A stretch of 64,000 nt of DNA, taken from the NCBI RefSeq assembly GCF_019175385.1, contig NC_083342.1, positions 116,064,376 through 116,128,375 of the forward strand, in the 5' to 3' direction. This DNA is from Lycium barbarum (taxonomy: Eukaryota; Streptophyta; Magnoliopsida; Solanales; Solanaceae). Shown one piece after another: positions 46,901 to 58,749 of the stretch. The translations under genes were made by a program, and so were the position numbers. Position 1 is the first letter of the stretch, and each line of letters begins with the position of its first letter. The notes under the pieces were generated by a model. The model made no database searches. It saw only the letters and a list, made by a program, of their open reading frames with translations, and was not told where the DNA came from.

Positions 46901-48619
46901 ATTTGAATCGATCGAAGATTAAGGTGGATAATGTTTTTGCATATAATGTTGCCCTAAATATTATGAAAGACATTGACGATCAGGAACCCCAATCTGTCGA
47001 AGAATGTCGACGAAGATATGATTGGCCAAAATGGCAAGAGGCAATTCAATCAGAATTGAATTCACTTGCCAAACGTGAGGTTTTTGGACCTGTAGTCCAA
47101 ACGCCTAATGGTGTAAAACCAATTGGCCATAAATGGGTTTTTGTGCGAAAAAAGGAATGAGAGAAATGAAATTGTGAGATACAAGGCACGCCTTGTTGCA
47201 CAAGGATTCTCTCAACGACCCGGTATCGACTATGAAGAAACATATTCACCAGTTATGGATGGCATAACATTTCGATATCTCATCAGTTTAGCTGTACATG
47301 AAAACCTTGAAATACATCTGATGGATGTGGTTACAGCTTACCTTTATGGCTCACTTGATAATGAAGTCTATATGAAAATTCCTGAAGGATTTAAAATGCC
47401 TGAAGCAATTAACTCAAAGTCTCGGGAGATGTATTCAATCAGATTACAAAGATCGTTGTATGGTCTAAAACAATCAGGGCGCATGTGGTACAATCGCCTC
47501 AGTGAGTACTTGGTAAAAGAAGGTTATATAAATGATGCCATTTGTCCATGTGTTTTTATTAAGAAAGCAAAATCAGAGTTCGTTATAATCGCTGTTTATG
47601 TTGATGACATAAACCTAATTGGAACTCCAGAAGAGCTCCAAAAGGCGATTGAATATTTAAAGAAAGAATTTGAGATGAAAGATCTGGGAAAAGCAAAACT
47701 TTGTCTTGGTTTGCAGATTGAACATTTGACAGATGGGATCCTTATCCATCAATCTGCTTATACCGAAAAGGTTTTAAAAAGATTTTACATGGACAATGCG
47801 CATCCTTTAAGTACTCCAATGGTTGTTCGCTCACTTGAAGTGAGTAAAGATCCGTTCCGACCTCAAGAAGAAAATGAAGAGCTTCTTGGTCCTGAAGTAC
47901 CATATCTTAGTGCAATTGGTGCACTTATGTATCTTGCTAACGCTACAAGACCTGACATAGCGTTCTCTGTTAATTTGCTAGCAAGATATAGCTCTTCTCC
48001 TACACGAAGATATTGGAACGGAGTTAAGCATATATTGCGATATCTGAAGGGAACTAGCGATATGGGTCTGTTTTATACTAACAAAGGTAGTACCGATCTT
48101 GTTAGTTATGCAGATGCAGGTTATTTATCTGATCCACATAAAGCTCGATCTCAAACAGGCTATCTGTTTACATGCGGAGGTACTGCTGTATCATGGCGAT
48201 CCACAAAGCAATCCATTGTTGCTACTTCTTCGAATCATGCTGAGATAATAGCTATTCATGAAGCAAGTAGAGAATGTGTGTGGTTGAGATCAGTGATACA
48301 TTTCATCAGAGAAAGATGTGGCTTGAAGTGTGATACAAAAATACCCACAGTATTATATGAAGATAATGCTGCATGCATAGCTCAATTAAAAGGAGGATTT
48401 ATAAAAGGAGATAGAACGAAACACATTTCACCAAAGTTATTTTTCACACATGATCTCCAGAAGAATGGTGATCTTGATGTGCAACAAATTCGTTCAAGTG
48501 ACAATCCTGCAGATTTGTTCACCAAATCTTTGCCAACTTCAACTCTTGAGAAAATGATATTCAAGATTGGAATGCGAAGACTCCGACATCTGAATATTGG
48601 TCTTCGTCAGGGGGAGTGA
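43943..48619 (+). pseudogene. Copia gag-pol polyprotein, disrupted
   Basis: Gag opens at 43943 (MTNLTKREFVALDISGN), with a zinc knuckle near 44727-44770 (CGGKGHWSRTC). Protease motif is VIDSGTTHA (about 45139), then an integrase HHCC finger (about 45560-45690) and core (RLDNAGEF, about 45950). Reverse transcriptase starts near 46960, with YVDD at about 47599, and RNase H spans about 48090-48530. Stops lie at 44471 (TAA), 44734 (TGA), 44951 and 45452 (TAG). Frameshifts lie near 45758 (extra G in a G run), 46455 (lost A) and 47150 (extra A in an A run). The 3' 1.5 kb (RT to RNase H) is one open frame. The stop at 44951 may be a natural gag end, as the next 130 bases do not look coding. Confidence 0.92.
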
Positions 48620-48807
48620 AATACGTGTTGTACTCTTTTTTCCTTAACCAAGTTTTGTCCCATTGGGTTTTCTTGGTAAGGTTTTTAATGAGGCAACTCT
48701 CAAAGCGTATTACTAGATATGTGTACTCTTTTTCCTTCATTGAGGCTTTTTCCCACAGGGTTTTTTCCAATAAGGGTTTTAACGATGCACATCATTTATG
48801 GACATCC

Positions 48808-48816
48808 AAGGGGGAG
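48808..48816 (+). other. Copia polypurine tract
   Basis: aagggggag directly precedes the TGTTATG start of the 3' LTR. Confidence 0.8.
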
Positions 48817-48835
48817 TGTTATGAAATATATTATG
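48817..48835 (+). repeat. Copia 3' LTR, fragment 1
   Basis: First 19 bases of the LTR, ending in ttatg (48831-48835), the target copy of the solo LTR that follows. Confidence 0.93.
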
Positions 48836-51800
48836 TGGTATACCCCATTTTAACCGGGTCGAATTAAGGAGTACAACATTTTGGTGATTCCTATTAGATT
48901 GTTTTAAGGAGTCGCCACCTAATTAATTTAACGGTGAATTAGGACACCTAAATGTTAACTAAGGTAAAGTTAAAACTAAACCTCCGTTAATAGTCTGCTT
49001 AACCAATGTGATTCTAGGTAAGGGTTCTATATTATCCTAAAGGGAAGGGGTTAGGCATCCTTTAGAATCCGCTAACTACGGTTATCCGGCCAAACTTAGG
49101 TTAATTAATTAAGGTCAAATGTAGTGCTTAAAATTTAGAGAATGGCTTACAAATATCGCTAAAATTTTAAAGGAAAATAATGTTAGCTAAAAATAAGATT
49201 TACGAAAAATATAAAAAGGAGAACTTTAAAGGCTATTTTAAAATAAGACTTATAAAAGTCGCTCAGACTTTAAATGAAAATATAGTAAATGCTATTCAAA
49301 GATGAGACTTGATGGAAATATGATATTTTCCCCATAAATAATAGCTTTTGAAAAAAAAGATTTAGCAATTTTGAACTCTGAATAAATTATGTTATATGAA
49401 TATAGTAATGTAGCAAAATCTAGGCTTATAAATAGAATTCAAAAGGAAGTAAATTTTCTTTCTCCTTTTTATTATTTCTTATTAATTATGCTTAGCTTAA
49501 AATATGCATGATTGACTCAAAACTTGAAGAGTTATTTAAAATATGTTTGAATTTATGTTTGCATATTAGTGATGTTTTGAAATTAAGATAATAAGAATAT
49601 GACTCCTTTAACTCGAAAATATGAATTTATACTATCAATTATTCTAGAAGTAAATATTATGGATACTATAAATAATTTTAATATAAAAAGAAGAAAATGA
49701 AATTTATGGAATTAATTATTGATCTCCCTTTAACTAACTACCCATTACTAAAACTCACCTACCAATTTATTAGTATTCTTCTAAACTAAGAAAACAAAAC
49801 AAACAAAGAGTTAATTGCACAATACAAATTAAATGTATAAAAAAAAATAAGGAGCAAATAACATTAAATGGGCTCTGCCCATCTTGGAACTGCTAGGATC
49901 TGTTTGCTGCTGTTGGGCCTCGGCCCAGCAGAAACTTTATACACAGCTGCGGACAGGATTGACGGACGATGACCCGAGGAGATTACGTTGGGCTTTTAGC
50001 CCAACACCGAATGCGGAAGAAGAACGAGTCCCTCGGACTCGTATGCGATGTTCATGCATAAAACGGAAGAAAAGGATTAGTATATAATCGATGAATAAGG
50101 TCAAACATGTAAAATATAAGCTCAAAAATAGATCAGTAGATTATGTATATAGTATGTATATTTAATATATATACCTCATATATATACATTCATAAGGATG
50201 TATTGAAGGCTAATATTCTTATATAGGTGTTTACTAAGATATACTAATCCTATACATACTTATACATAGTCAACAGAGGGAAAGGAAAAAAGAAAGTATT
50301 ATGAAGCTTCCGATGCACACGGTCCAATCCTTAGAAAACAGCAATTATTAGGCTCATATCCATAACTGTGAACAATACAGCCCTGAACAACCAATAATAC
50401 AGCCATGAATAACAAAAATTGCAGCCAAAGAATATAACACTTTGAACCAGCCACTAATTATGGCGGAAAACAGATTTCGAACACAGTAACAGATGGTACA
50501 ATTCGACAGCAGCAATGCCTTTAACGAGTCACAATATTTGGCTTCACAACTAGTCAAAACATTACTTTCAAAATGCCACAACCAACAAACTAAGTAAAGC
50601 AGCCACACATACATCAAGGCAGAAACACAGAAGGACTGAGTTGGCCTATCCAGGAAAAAGCAAGAAGATGCAGAGGTGTTCGTTACAAGTTTTAGACCCA
50701 TTTTATTAGTAAATGAAAGTATCCATAAGGTGCAGTCTTCAGAAAGGTTCCGACAAGGGAAGACATTTGAAACAAAGCATCGTTGGTTTAAGGGAATCAG
50801 CATAGACTCTCATATTTAACAACAAATCCGCGCTTAAACAGACATGTAACACAACAGGCCTTTTCTGGGTTAAGAGCTACCATGGTGATTATTTAGCAAC
50901 TTAAACGCAAAGGGAAGAAAAGGGTGAGGATAGCATATAGGCAGGTTGAGATATTAAGATCAGATAAATCGCTTTCAGGCATGCAAACAAGTATCACTCT
51001 TTCTAGACAATAATGCCATTATTTAAGATAGTCAAAGATGATAGTTTGAGGCAGCTTTAGGATAATACAAAACACCTACTGAGTTTAAGAGGGACATTAT
51101 GGTATTCAGGTCCAATTTTAGTTCATAATCTACATTATTGACAAGGCAATGCACTAATATTTACAGCAAAATATCATCACTGCCAGTGGCTTACAATACT
51201 ATAGCTATAGCAAAATATCATCTTTTAACTGGAGGGAAACATATGATTCAAACAGGACATTAACTACATTAGAGTTATTGGACCTTGCACATTTCAATTT
51301 TTATGCTTCAGCTCTGTGCATTTTCTGTACATTATACAGGCAGCATGATCTTATGTTTAAGTATTCCTGAAAAACATATCTCTAACTACATGAAAGTTCC
51401 AAATAGAAAATTAACAGAGAATCCATATCCGCAATGCAACATTCAATTACAGGGGAGTATTCAAAACAATTCAAGCCAAATGACTGCTAAATAAGTCCAG
51501 CTATTCATCCACCAATGAAGATTTTGTAAGAACTTAAGCAGACTCATTACATATCTGTAAACAGGTGAATATTTAAGCTAAGTAATTTGGCCTTAATGAA
51601 AGTCTCGACATAAGTAGGAAAGACAAAGTAGACATAAATCCCCTATGATGAAATAACCACAGACTTAAAAACTCATTTTAGTTCCTCAAACCCAGCATTT
51701 ACTAATTCAGGCTATGATACAAGCTTCTCATTTAAACCAGATTTAAAGAAAGAAAAACAGTGCTCTCCTAGGATCCTACAGAGTATTTAAAGCAACATAT

Positions 51801-52967
51801 AAGTTAACAGAATAAGGAAGCATGAGCAAAGGTAGGGGAAACTGGCAGCAAACAGATTGTATATTTAATGACCATAGGAAGTCTGTTTCATCAATTCATA
51901 TCATACATATGTCTAGTTATAGCTGTGGATTATCTAGCTTCCAGGATGCTTAAGAATTGTTGAAGCCTAAGATAAACACATAATCACCTTGACACATCTT
52001 AGTCAATTCCTAGTTCAGGCCAACAAAATAACTCTGGAAAACATACAGGGTGGGCACAAACACAGACCTACACCAATGATAACCTACTCATTTTTTACTT
52101 GAACTATCGTGGAACTATCTCCATTTTCTTTAGCAACATCAAATCCAATCTATGTGAATTATCAATCATGTGCATACCTAACATTAACCCTTAAATATGC
52201 AGCAACAGTCACTATTAGTGGATTAAAACACACATGAAGTCTAACAGGGGAGATATTACTACTAACATCATATTCTCAACATAACAGGGGATTGAATCAT
52301 TAACCAAAATGACAGAGAAATGCAGCTAACCGAGACTTTAAACTAATTGATATATGAAACATGAGCTAAAACGGGCATAGTGCTGATCAAACTAATCATT
52401 TAGCATGCTTAAATCCCAAGAAACCTAAACTGATATTAGCATGTAAGTAGGAATTAAAATGCTCTTTATCATGACTAAAGTTAGCAACTAGGACAATGTA
52501 ACCAAACAAGACTAACACTTAACGTATATCTGCCCGATTCATACTAACACTTATCATAACCAATTAACTTAGTACAGATAAACAAAAACAAATAAAATGC
52601 TAAAAATATACTAAAGGAAGGAAGTATGCTGACCTTTTTCGGGTGCAGCGAAGTGGGTGCGAATCTTCGATCTACACTCGAACACTACCCAATCGAGGTT
52701 GCGAGACTCGGATTCACAACAACCACAGAACAGACGAAAAAAAAGAAATTTGTTTTAGTATTTCGACTCGATATTTTGAACTACCACAACCACTGCAGAT
52801 TTGACATTTTGGAAACTTTGGGGTTTCTCAACTTCAATTTCTAGGGGGTTTCTACGGCTAAAAGAAAACAGGTTCTTGGAGGAATTTTATGAATCGAACA
52901 AAGATCCTCTGTTCTTGGGGAATTTCCCCAATCCAAAAATCCTCCCCTTCAACGACTGGCAAACGAT

Positions 52968-52975
52968 TATTTATA
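52968..52975 (-). promoter_or_regulatory. TATA box of the solo LTR (minus strand)
   Basis: On the minus strand tataaata lies about 900 bp inside the LTR, downstream of a pyrimidine-rich stretch (reverse complement of the AG-rich 52990-53210). About 340 bases further on, gaaaaag|gtcagcat near 52635 looks like a splice donor, so it could end a leader exon. Confidence 0.5.
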
Positions 52976-53611
52976 GGGGATTTTTAGGGTTTTCGTGTGA
53001 AGAAGAGAGAGAGGAGCGTGGGGACAGAGGGACGTGGAGATGACAGTGAGCGTGGGGGAACAAGAAGTAGTGGGGGTGGCAGAGGTATCGTGGGGGACAG
53101 GCGTGGGAGAGAGAATGGAGGGAGAAAGAGGTGGAAGAGAGAGTGAGGGAGACGAAGGAGAAGGGAAGGGAGAGGAGAGAGCTGCGGCTGCTCTCTCTCT
53201 CTTTTGTTAAGAAGAGTTTTAGGGTTTTAATGGTAGTGGGCCGGGTTAAAATTTGGACTGGGTATGAGTTGGTTTGGGCTGGTAATTAAAATATGGGCTG
53301 GTTGTTTTAAAATGTGGCCAGTTAAATTGAAAATGCAGACTGATTTTATGAATTGGTCCGAAAATAGTATGGGTTGATTGGGCTACTACATTTTAAATAA
53401 AAGACCTATTTAAATAACTTGTGTTAAAATATTACTCGATATAAAATATGCAATTATTAGTGCTCAGATAGCAAAAAATGGCGTTGTAATAGCCGTGCAA
53501 TAATATTTCGAAAATCCACAGTAAATAAACACTATTATTTAATTATGCAAAGATAAATGCGATGCGTGTGCGTAAGCTAGTAAAAATGCCGAAATGATAA
53601 AAATTGTGAAT

Positions 53612-53642
53612 TATAATAATAATAATAATAATAATAGTAATA

Positions 53643-53688
<46 letters not shown>

Positions 53689-53715
53689 TGATGATGATGA
53701 TGATGGTAATGATGG
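53612..53715 (+). repeat. AAT/ATG trinucleotide microsatellite
   Basis: A long run of aat units with a few agt interruptions passes into a run of gat units. It lies inside the solo LTR near its 5' end. Confidence 0.95.
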
Positions 53716-53868
53716 CTAGTAACTATAATAGAATAATGAAACGTCGGTATTGATAAGAGGCTAGTAATTATAGTAAAATATAATATATATATTTTTTAAT
53801 TTTCCAAAAATATTAGAAGCGTAAATAGGTATTTCGGAGGAGAGGCGGGACAAAATTGGGTGTCAACA

Positions 53869-54016
53869 TTATGAATGTCCAATACACAAATATAATGCTT
53901 CTCCTCCACCATCTTAATGGTTCCTCCATTTTCCTCCACCATCTTAATGGTTCCTCCATTTTCTCATATATTGAATGCATATGTAGCACTATAAATAGAG
54001 GCATAAGTTTTCATAT
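53869..54016 (+). repeat. Copia 3' LTR, fragment 2
   Basis: The LTR resumes at ttatgaatgtcc, includes both tandem ccaccatcttaatggttcct units, and stops at ttttcatat (54008-54016), where the Mutator-like element begins. Confidence 0.93.
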
Positions 54017-55117
54017 GGCTAAATACCTAGATAGGCCCTTTAACTTGACACAATTTTTAAGTTAGACACTTTAACTTAGTTGGTGACCAGATAGACACCT
54101 CAACTTGGTAAAAATGTATCTTTTAAACACACAAGTCAGGAAAACCAAGTGCGTGTGCATCACTTGCTGATGATGTGTCAAAGAACGAATAAGATAGAGA
54201 CACGTGGAATAAAAAAAATCTCCAGCACAACCCCCTTTGATTTTCTTCTTCGTTCCAAAAGAAGCAATCAAACTTTGCCTTCATTCTCCATTATTTGCTT
54301 CTGCAAATTCACATGTAAGTTATAGCAGTCAATTATTATACTCTTCTTCTCCAATGGTTCCCTTCATCTCTCTTCCTTCTCCCTTACCACCGCCCATGTC
54401 CTACTCTCACTTAACCCAGAGACAAGTATAGGTTTTCTTTAACTGATAGATGAAGGCCTAAAAATAAAGAGGTTACGTTTTGTCTAATTTTTCTAGTTTT
54501 ATGAACCTGCATTTTTTTTTTTACTAAGTAGGAAATCAATGCAAATTTTCAAGATTAATGGTATTGTCTTGGTTGAAACGTTAAAAAGGGAATTTACAAA
54601 ATCCCTCTAAGCCTGAAGTTTGAGTCTTTAACATTTTAAACCTGACTCTGTTTATTAAACTGTCAAAGCTTCCTAATAATAATTTGGCCTTTATTTGCTT
54701 CATTTTGTTTCAAACGAGTATGAAGATCATGGGATAAAAGAGAATGTGTGAAAAAAATAATATAAAAACAGGAATTAGTATGGAACTTTAGTTGTAGTTG
54801 TGCTCTTTAGAGATGGAGAAGAGAGGTTTATGCCGCCAGGGCTTTTCTTTTAACAATGGTGAAGATGAATTTGAGGAAGATGAGGGTAAATTTGGGTTAT
54901 AAAATTTTTTTGTTGATAGAAGAGCTGACTCAGCAGTTCTCTAACTTTGACTCACGCGCCTACATTGAACAAAAGAGTACGTGATATGCCATGTAGGACT
55001 AGTGTGTTTAAGTGATGCATTTCTACCAAGTTGAGGTGTCTATCTGGTCACCAACTAAGTTAAAGTGTCTAACTTAAAAATTGTGTCAAGTTAAAGGGCC
55101 TATCTAGGTATTTAGCC
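54017..55117. mobile_element. Mutator-like non-autonomous element (1101 bp)
   Basis: It starts GGCTAAATACCTAGATAG and ends with the reverse complement. The inverted repeats match for about 100 bp and less well to about 125. A perfect 9-bp duplication, ttttcatat, lies at 54008-54016 and 55118-55126; 9 bp plus long inverted repeats is the Mutator signature. The core has no transposase but includes a short gene-like stretch (atggagaagagaggttta near 54812 and an acidic DEFEEDEG frame), possibly captured. Confidence 0.9.
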
Positions 55118-55242
55118 TTTTCATATTAAATACACTTGTAACACATTTTGGAAGAATAGTAAAAATTTCTCCTCTTTTGTCATTCTATTTCTATGGTTTT
55201 CATCCTTTAATATTGTGACTCTTTTAGCTTCATTTTATAACA
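55118..55242 (+). repeat. Copia 3' LTR, fragment 3
   Basis: Last part of the LTR, from the second ttttcatat to the terminal AACA, then the outer target copy ataac. Confidence 0.93.
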
Positions 55243-55247
55243 ATAAC

Positions 55248-56826
55248 TTATTTCTGCTCATTTACAACTTGGTTGTGTTATACTGCTATATACTATATGT
55301 AATGGCTTAACTAGCAGATCTATGTTAATGGATAATGATGCATATATTTTTCTATATATAAAAAATACGATCAGGGTGTGAAATTTTTCCTTTTACTATT
55401 TTTATAATGTAATTATGAGCTGAGCCTGAGGTACAAGCCCTCACGTATACGTCAGTATATATTTTCTTTGTCAATTTGTTTTGTCCCTTTCCTGGTTGCT
55501 ATGATGCTAAATATTCCTATATATAACATAAACATATTTTCTCAATCTTGTCTTTATATATATATATATCGAAATCGAATGTACAAACTCCCTTTGAATT
55601 TCCCAATCAAGATTCTTTCGAAAAGGAAAAAGGCAGCAAACCAGCGTATAGATAAAAATGTTATTATTTTTTCCGGTTAATTTACTTGTGATGCTTGTAA
55701 AAAACTAGTCATTTCAAAATACTTGGTATATATATTTTAGAAATCAAGGAGATATAATTATTAATTATTTATCTTCTACCCTTAACATTAATATAATATA
55801 GTGAGCCGGGGAGGGATTAATGTAATGAAAGATCAAACAATAAATAAAATATAAATTTATAAAAAAAAGGCTTATTATTAATATTTTCTTACATTAAATA
55901 ATGGATAAAATGTTAGATATGATGAGAAAATAGGATCAGAGGGAGGAATTAGTAAGAAATGATTATTGTAAAGGTATATGAGTATGTATATTTTTCAGAT
56001 AAGATCTCAGAGGGCAAGATGTTACATTTGGTTTTTCATCATCATCAATGTAGTTAACTTTTTATTCTTAATATATGGCTTAATAAGTATGACTAAACCC
56101 ACCACTAACAATGTAACATGCTTTATAAAAACAATTGTAAACAATATTTGCGCTGATTTTGCACAATCTATAGCCAGAAATACCAAATTAATTTTTATAG
56201 AAATAATGTTTTGTACCTTCCTTACTTTTCCTTTTCTCTTGTATGATTTAGACGTTTCCAATTTGTATACGAGGCGCTTAGTATTTATGACTACGTTAAT
56301 GGTCTACCAGACAATATAGAGCTCACCCAATCATGAGATTAGTTGCATGAGGCGTTTACGTGATGATACAGAAAACAAAGAACTCTATCTTGTCAATAAT
56401 TCAGCTATGATTACATTTGACATCTTTAGAGTTTAAGACTTTTGGGACCTATAATTTTCTTGCATTCATAATGAAAGCACCCAATAATTTCAATTCCAAC
56501 AACTGAAATTCTTGCAGCAGCCCCCCACAAACCACTAAAATTGTTGCAGCCCGTTTATTTTCAATTCCATTTTTAAGTTAGGTAACGTCAAATTTAAACT
56601 ACGTCGAACGATTGTCCATGTCTACCCGTAACAGTAAAGTTATCCATGCATATATGAAAAGAAGTTTCATATTGGAAAATCACTAATTTGGATAATGTTA
56701 AGAATAACAATTATATTTGTAGTGATCTTGATTAATAGCAAATGATATTTAGTTGTGTAATAATCTCCACATCCTATCATTTACCAAAGTTTATTTCTAA
56801 TGATTATTCCAATGACAAGTTTTTAA
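55248..56826. other. Spacer, no gene supported
   Basis: AT-rich. A 113-codon hydrophobic frame at 55978-56319 overlaps an opposite frame and has no recognisable motif. I do not call it a gene. Confidence 0.4.
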
Positions 56827-56835
56827 CAGAATTCA

Positions 56836-58740
56836 GAGTCCGGAACTTTTGTAACCCAAAAATAAAATTTTGGAACCAAAATAACCCATTTAAAAAAAAA
56901 AAAGAAACCAAAATAGGCTTCACGCACAGAATCTGTGCGTAAAAGGATCAAAGTGTACATTTACACTTAAGTTCTTTTACGCACAGATTCTGTGCATAAA
57001 ATCACCCTTCTCCAGCCTTTGTTCTTTGAAAATCACTCAAAATTAAGTTTTCTTCCGTACTTTGACCGAAGATTAGTCACGTTTCTAAACTCTAGAATAT
57101 AAATATTTTATATAGAACTTAATATCTTTTTAGCGTACAGTAATGTCGGCTCATTACATCAGGTATACATATATGTTTGGATCGTTGTTTTAGGGGTTGT
57201 AAAGTGCTCCGAAGTAAGTTTGGAAACTTGTTTGTAAGTTTTTTTCGTACTTTGACCGAAGATTAGTCACGTATCAAAACGTCGGAATATAAATATTTTA
57301 TATAGAACTTAATATTTTGTTTAGCGTACAATAATGCCGTCTCATTACATCAAGTATACATATATGTTTGGATCATCGTTTTAGGGGTTGTAAAGTGCTC
57401 CGAAGTAAGTTTGGAAACTTGTTATCTTTAGGTTTAATTGTCATATTTTATAGGGTTTTAATTAATCTAGGACGTCGCACGAGTTATTATTAATCGACAA
57501 TAAATACTAAAATAACTAATTATCATTAAAAAAATAATACCCAAAAATATATATAATATTAACATAAAATGTACATTTTATTTACAAATACACAATCTCC
57601 TAAGGCCTAAGACCAACCCCACCACCCTCACTATGTTAATATTATATATATTTTTGGGTATTATTTTTTTTAATGATAATTAGTTATTTTAGTATTTATT
57701 GTCGATTAATAATAACTCGTGCGACGTCCTAGATTAATTAAAACCCTATAAAATATGACAATTAAACCTAAAGGTAACAAGTTTCCAAACTTACTTCGGA
57801 GCACTTTACAACCCCTAAAACGACGATCCAAACATATATGTATACTTGATGTAATGAGACGACATTATTGTACGCTAAAAAAAAATATTAAGTTCTATAT
57901 AAAATATTTATATTCTTGACAAAATCTGTGTTTATATCAATGGTGAAACACAGATGAACAATGGAAAATGAAGATCAAACATGGAGGGAAAAGGCTAAAC
58001 TAAGAATACAAAAATGCGGGAATGAAAACTTGCATTCATTCATTGAGTTAACAAGTATATATACAAGTGAAGGAATCTAATTATCATCTAGCTAAACGAT
58101 GGCTAGCAACAACTGAGCAACTAAGCTAATGACTCCACTAACTCTAACTAACCGACTCTAACATCCTAACTAACTTGTGCTGACTCAGCATTACAATAGA
58201 TATACACTGTAGGTATATGGAATATACAGTTTTGCAGTGTAGCATAGTAGTTGTAGTGTAGTATATCTCAATAATTCCGACGTTTTGAAACGTGACTAAT
58301 CCTTAGTCAAAGTATGAAAAAAAACTTAAAGATAACAAGTTTCCAAACATACTTCGGAGCACTTTACAACCCCTAAAACGACGATCCAAACATATATGTA
58401 TACCTGATGTAATGAGCCGACATTACTGTACGCTAAAAAAGATATTAAGTTCTGTATAAAATATTTATATTCTGGAGGTTAGAAACGTGACTAATCTTCG
58501 GTCAAAGTACGGAAAAAAACTTAATTTTGAGTGATTTTCAAAGAACAAAGGCTGGAAGAAGGGAGGGGACGTTTTATTGCAGTGATTTTACGCACAAAAT
58601 CTGTGCGTAAAAGAACGTGTAAATGTACACTTTGGTCCTTTTACGCACAGATTCTGTGCGTGAAACCTATTTTGATTTTTTTTTTTAAGGGTTATTTTGG
58701 TTCCAAAATTTTATTTTTGGGTTACAAAAGTTCCGGACTC
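56836..58740. mobile_element. Palindromic fold-back Mutator-like element (1905 bp)
   Basis: The ends GAGTCCGGAAC and GTTCCGGACTC open two inverted arms of about 750 bp that meet at a loop of about 70 bp near 57570-57640. Flanks cagaattca (56827-56835) and cataattca (58741-58749) form a 9-bp duplication with one mismatch. Each arm holds paired short palindromes (acgcacaga-tctgtgcgt) near the tip and a direct repeat with 190-bp period (gtactttgaccgaa at 57057 and 57247). The right arm is interrupted at 57917-58270. No coding capacity. Confidence 0.85.
57917..58270 (-). mobile_element. Insertion in the right arm of the fold-back element (solo-LTR-like)
   Basis: This segment of about 354 bp has no counterpart in the left arm. 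It starts TGACAAAATC and ends ATATCTCA, so TG...CA can be read on either strand. On the minus strand a tatatatactt TATA-like site is present. The duplication is unclear (attc on both sides). A solo LTR is likely but unproven. Confidence 0.5.
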
Positions 58741-58749
58741 CATAATTCA

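Larger units (their letters stand above)
48836..53868 (-). mobile_element. Giant solo LTR (5033 bp), Ogre/Tat-like Gypsy, minus strand
   Basis: Read on the minus strand it starts TGTTGACACCCAATTTTGTC and ends GGGGTATACCA, with a 5-bp duplication, ttatg, at 48831-48835 and 53869-53873. There is no internal domain, primer site or second LTR, so it is the product of LTR-LTR recombination. A ggtggcgactcc block near its end and its great length fit Ogre/Tat elements (from memory, unverified). It interrupts the Copia 3' LTR. No protein gene was found inside. Confidence 0.8.
43585..55242 (+). mobile_element. Ty1/Copia retrotransposon, defective, with two later insertions in its 3' LTR
   Basis: The target duplication ataac at 43580-43584 and 55243-55247 brackets the whole stack. 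The 278-bp LTR (43585-43862) starts TGTTATG and ends AACA. The internal domain has the Copia order gag, protease, integrase, RT, RNase H. The 3' LTR begins at 48817 and is split by a 5.0-kb solo LTR (48836-53868) and a 1.1-kb Mutator-like element (54017-55117). With those and their target copies removed, the element is about 5.5 kb. The two LTRs differ at about three sites by eye. Confidence 0.94.

Noticed and set aside
49884..50087. 67-codon ORF inside the solo LTR
   Set aside because: No family features; lies in LTR sequence with no coding role known.
52990..53210. AG-rich tract as a possible regulatory or coding region
   Set aside because: Low-complexity part of the solo LTR upstream of its TATA box; no protein features.
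55978..56319. 113-codon hydrophobic ORF
   Set aside because: AT-rich, overlaps an opposite-strand ORF of similar length, no motif, no promoter context; likely chance.
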